DNA from: CAVQHY01 sp963712465
GTDB taxonomy: Bacteria; Actinomycetota; Thermoleophilia; Gaiellales; Gaiellaceae
Length of the DNA stretch: 64,000 bases
Assembly (NCBI GenBank): GCA_963712465.1
Contig: CAVQHY010000005.1
Coordinates: 1-64,000 of the forward strand
Reading direction: 5' to 3'
Made by a program: the position numbers and the translations under genes. The notes below the pieces were generated by a model. It searched no databases and had not been told where the DNA came from. It worked only from the letters and a program-made list of their open reading frames with translations. This document shows, in pieces, positions 62,595 through 64,000 of this stretch (within the stretch, counting starts at the first letter, position 1; each line of letters opens with the position of its first letter).

Positions 62595-63932
62595 TCAGTC
62601 GACGAATCGGGCGGCGATGCGGCGCTGCTCGCGGGCGATCCCCTCCTCGTCGGTGCGCACGAGCCGGCCGTCGCGGACGACCTCCTCGCCGCCGACGTAG
62701 AGCCGGTCGACTCGGTGGGGAGCCGAGAGAACCAGGCTCGCCACCACGTCGTCGGTGCCGGCGAGCTCGAGCCCATCGGTGCGCCACACCGCGAGATCCG
62801 CGCAGCGCCCGGGCTCGATCGCGCCGAGGTCGTCGCGGCCGAGCACGGCCGCGCCGCCGCGCGTGGCCAGCCGCAGCGCCTCGCGGGCGGTCAGCGCGGC
62901 CGGGCCGCCGCGCCCGCGGGCGACGAGCAGTGCCTGCCTGGCCTCGAACGACATGTCGCCGCGCTCGTTCGACGCCGACCCGTCCACTCCGAGCCCGACC
63001 CGGGCGCCTGCCTCGAGCAGCTCCCGCACGGGAGCGATCCCCGCGCCGAGGCGGAGATTCGACGTCGGGCAATGCGCGACGCCGACCCCGGCCGCCGCAA
63101 TTCGCCTGACCTCGTCGCCGGAGATGTGGACGCAGTGGGCGCAACAGACGTCACCGGCGAGCCAGCCGAGCTGGTCGAGGTACTCGACCGGCCGGCAGCC
63201 GAAGACGCCCCGACAGTACTCGGCCTCCTCGACCGTCTCGGCGAGGTGCGTGTGCAGGAGCAGCCCGAGCCGGCGGGCGAGCGCGGCCGACTCGGTCATC
63301 AGGCGCTTCGTCGCCGAGAACGGCGAGCACGGAGCGACCGCGATCTGCGTCCATGCTCCGGGGCCCGGCTCGTGGAGGACGGCCAGCCCCTCCGTATCGG
63401 CCAGCACGTCGTCGGCGTCCTCGACGAGGTCGTCGGGGGGAAGCCCTCCGTCCGAGGCGCCGAGATCCATCGAGCCGCGGGACGCAACGATCCGCACGCC
63501 GAGCTCGCGGGCCGCCTGGATCTCGGCCTCGACGATCCCGGGGCGCCCGCGCGGGAAGACGTAGTGGTGGTCCAAGACCGTCGAGCAGCCCGAGAGCGCC
63601 AGCTCGGCGATTCCGGTCCGGGCGGCCGCATACTCCGCCTCCGCATCGAGTCGCGCCCACACCGGATAGAGCTCGCGCAGCCACGTGAACAGATCTGCCT
63701 CCTGCGCGCGGGCTCGGGTGACGGTCTGGTAGAGATGGTGGTGGGTGTTGACGAGCCCGGGAGTGACGAGTGCGGTGCCGAGGTCGACCCGCTCGTCGGC
63801 CGCCGGCGCGGACCCGTCGCCCACCGCCTCGACGAGTCCGTCGCGGACGAGGATCCAGCCGCCGTCGAGCTCGCGCCCCTCGTCGTCCATCGTCGCAACC
63901 GTCGCCGCGGTGAGAATGGTCGACGTGCCCAC
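62595..63932 (-). CDS. Amidohydrolase, 8-oxoguanine deaminase-like
   Basis: 445 residues from GTG 63932 (VGTSTILTAATVATMDDEG). Metal-dependent amidohydrolase barrel with NTHHHLYQTVTRA (HxH), LLLHTHLAETVEEAEYC, HCVHISGDEVRRIAAAGVGVAHCPTSN (shortened) and GLGVDGSASNERGDMS (metal aspartate). This pattern matches the TrzA/8-oxoguanine deaminase group. 8-Oxoguanine deaminase yields urate, which fits the two urate-pathway genes next to it. A guanine or hydroxyatrazine-type deaminase is the alternative. Confidence 0.85.
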   Translation of the reverse strand: MGTSTILTAATVATMDDEGRELDGGWILVRDGLVEAVGDGSAPAADERVDLGTALVTPGLVNTHHHLYQTVTRARAQEADLFTWLRELYPVWARLDAEAEYAAARTGIAELALSGCSTVLDHHYVFPRGRPGIVEAEIQAARELGVRIVASRGSMDLGASDGGLPPDDLVEDADDVLADTEGLAVLHEPGPGAWTQIAVAPCSPFSATKRLMTESAALARRLGLLLHTHLAETVEEAEYCRGVFGCRPVEYLDQLGWLAGDVCCAHCVHISGDEVRRIAAAGVGVAHCPTSNLRLGAGIAPVRELLEAGARVGLGVDGSASNERGDMSFEARQALLVARGRGGPAALTAREALRLATRGGAAVLGRDDLGAIEPGRCADLAVWRTDGLELAGTDDVVASLVLSAPHRVDRLYVGGEEVVRDGRLVRTDEEGIAREQRRIAARFVD

Positions 63933-64000
63933 GTGCGGCGAACGATACGTCGAGGCTCCCGGGCGGGACGAGATCCCGGCCGCGGCCGCCCGGATCACGC

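Noticed and set aside
7..64000. tRNA or rRNA genes
   Set aside because: Scanned the gaps for T-loop-like GGTTCGAATCC patterns and cloverleaf arms; none found with matching acceptor stems.

Overview
The window comes from a high-GC actinobacterium. GTG, TTG and ATG starts are mixed, neighbouring genes very often share a 4-base NTGA stop/start overlap, and there is a SARP regulator, several eukaryote-type Ser/Thr kinases, a CsoR copper sensor and PHO boxes built from TTCAC repeats every 11 bp. The class Thermoleophilia (Gaiellales/Solirubrobacterales) is my best guess from overall flavour, not something the sequence proves. No rRNA, tRNA, insertion sequence, integrase or CRISPR array was found.

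Layout. 1-11.8 kb: a plus-strand polysaccharide/cell-surface operon (GT-C-like membrane protein, nucleotide-sugar epimerase, a very large secreted multidomain protein, Wzx-like flippase, Gfo/Idh/MocA dehydrogenase), all joined by 4-base overlaps. Between about 1.65 and 8.8 kb the coding frame is broken by many single-base indels. 12.2-13.6 kb: a secreted P-domain/DUF11/RTX protein. 13.6-16.4 kb: copA-csoR-membrane protein operon with a CsoR-type palindrome in front of copA. 16.4-34 kb: a phosphate region with pstSCAB-phoU, a PhoR-like soluble kinase, two near-duplicate PhoP/RegX3 regulators, ppk, ppx, CYTH-CHAD and Nudix proteins. Interleaved with it is an arsenic set (arsR-aquaporin, divergent arsI, and an ArsC-like reductase). 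At least four PHO boxes tie parts of this region into one regulon, apparently including the arsenate reductase. 34-42.5 kb: translation genes thrS, infC-rpmI-rplT, a SpoU-type RNA methylase, pheS and pheT. 42.5-47.2 kb: a SARP/universal-stress-protein fusion facing a kinase with a beta-propeller, then two small unknown genes and a pair of strong intergenic hairpins. 47.3-51.9 kb: a complete 2-oxoacid dehydrogenase complex (E1 alpha, E1 beta, E2, E3). 52-55.5 kb: small proteins, a broken FAD oxidoreductase, a GNAT remnant, and an M23-like secreted protein divergent from an XRE regulator with an operator-like dyad on the promoter. 55.5-61.5 kb: a three-gene operon (kinase-SIR2, STAND-NTPase with 15 WD40 repeats, second kinase), the best candidate here for an undescribed signalling or conflict system. 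61.6-64 kb: purine catabolism (OHCU decarboxylase, 5-hydroxyisourate hydrolase, 8-oxoguanine deaminase-like amidohydrolase). Bases 63933-64000 hold nothing I can assign.

Quality note. The essential genes rplT and pheT each carry one frameshift, which points to consensus errors in the assembly. I have therefore given broken genes their full reconstructed extent rather than calling them pseudogenes, except for the GNAT remnant.
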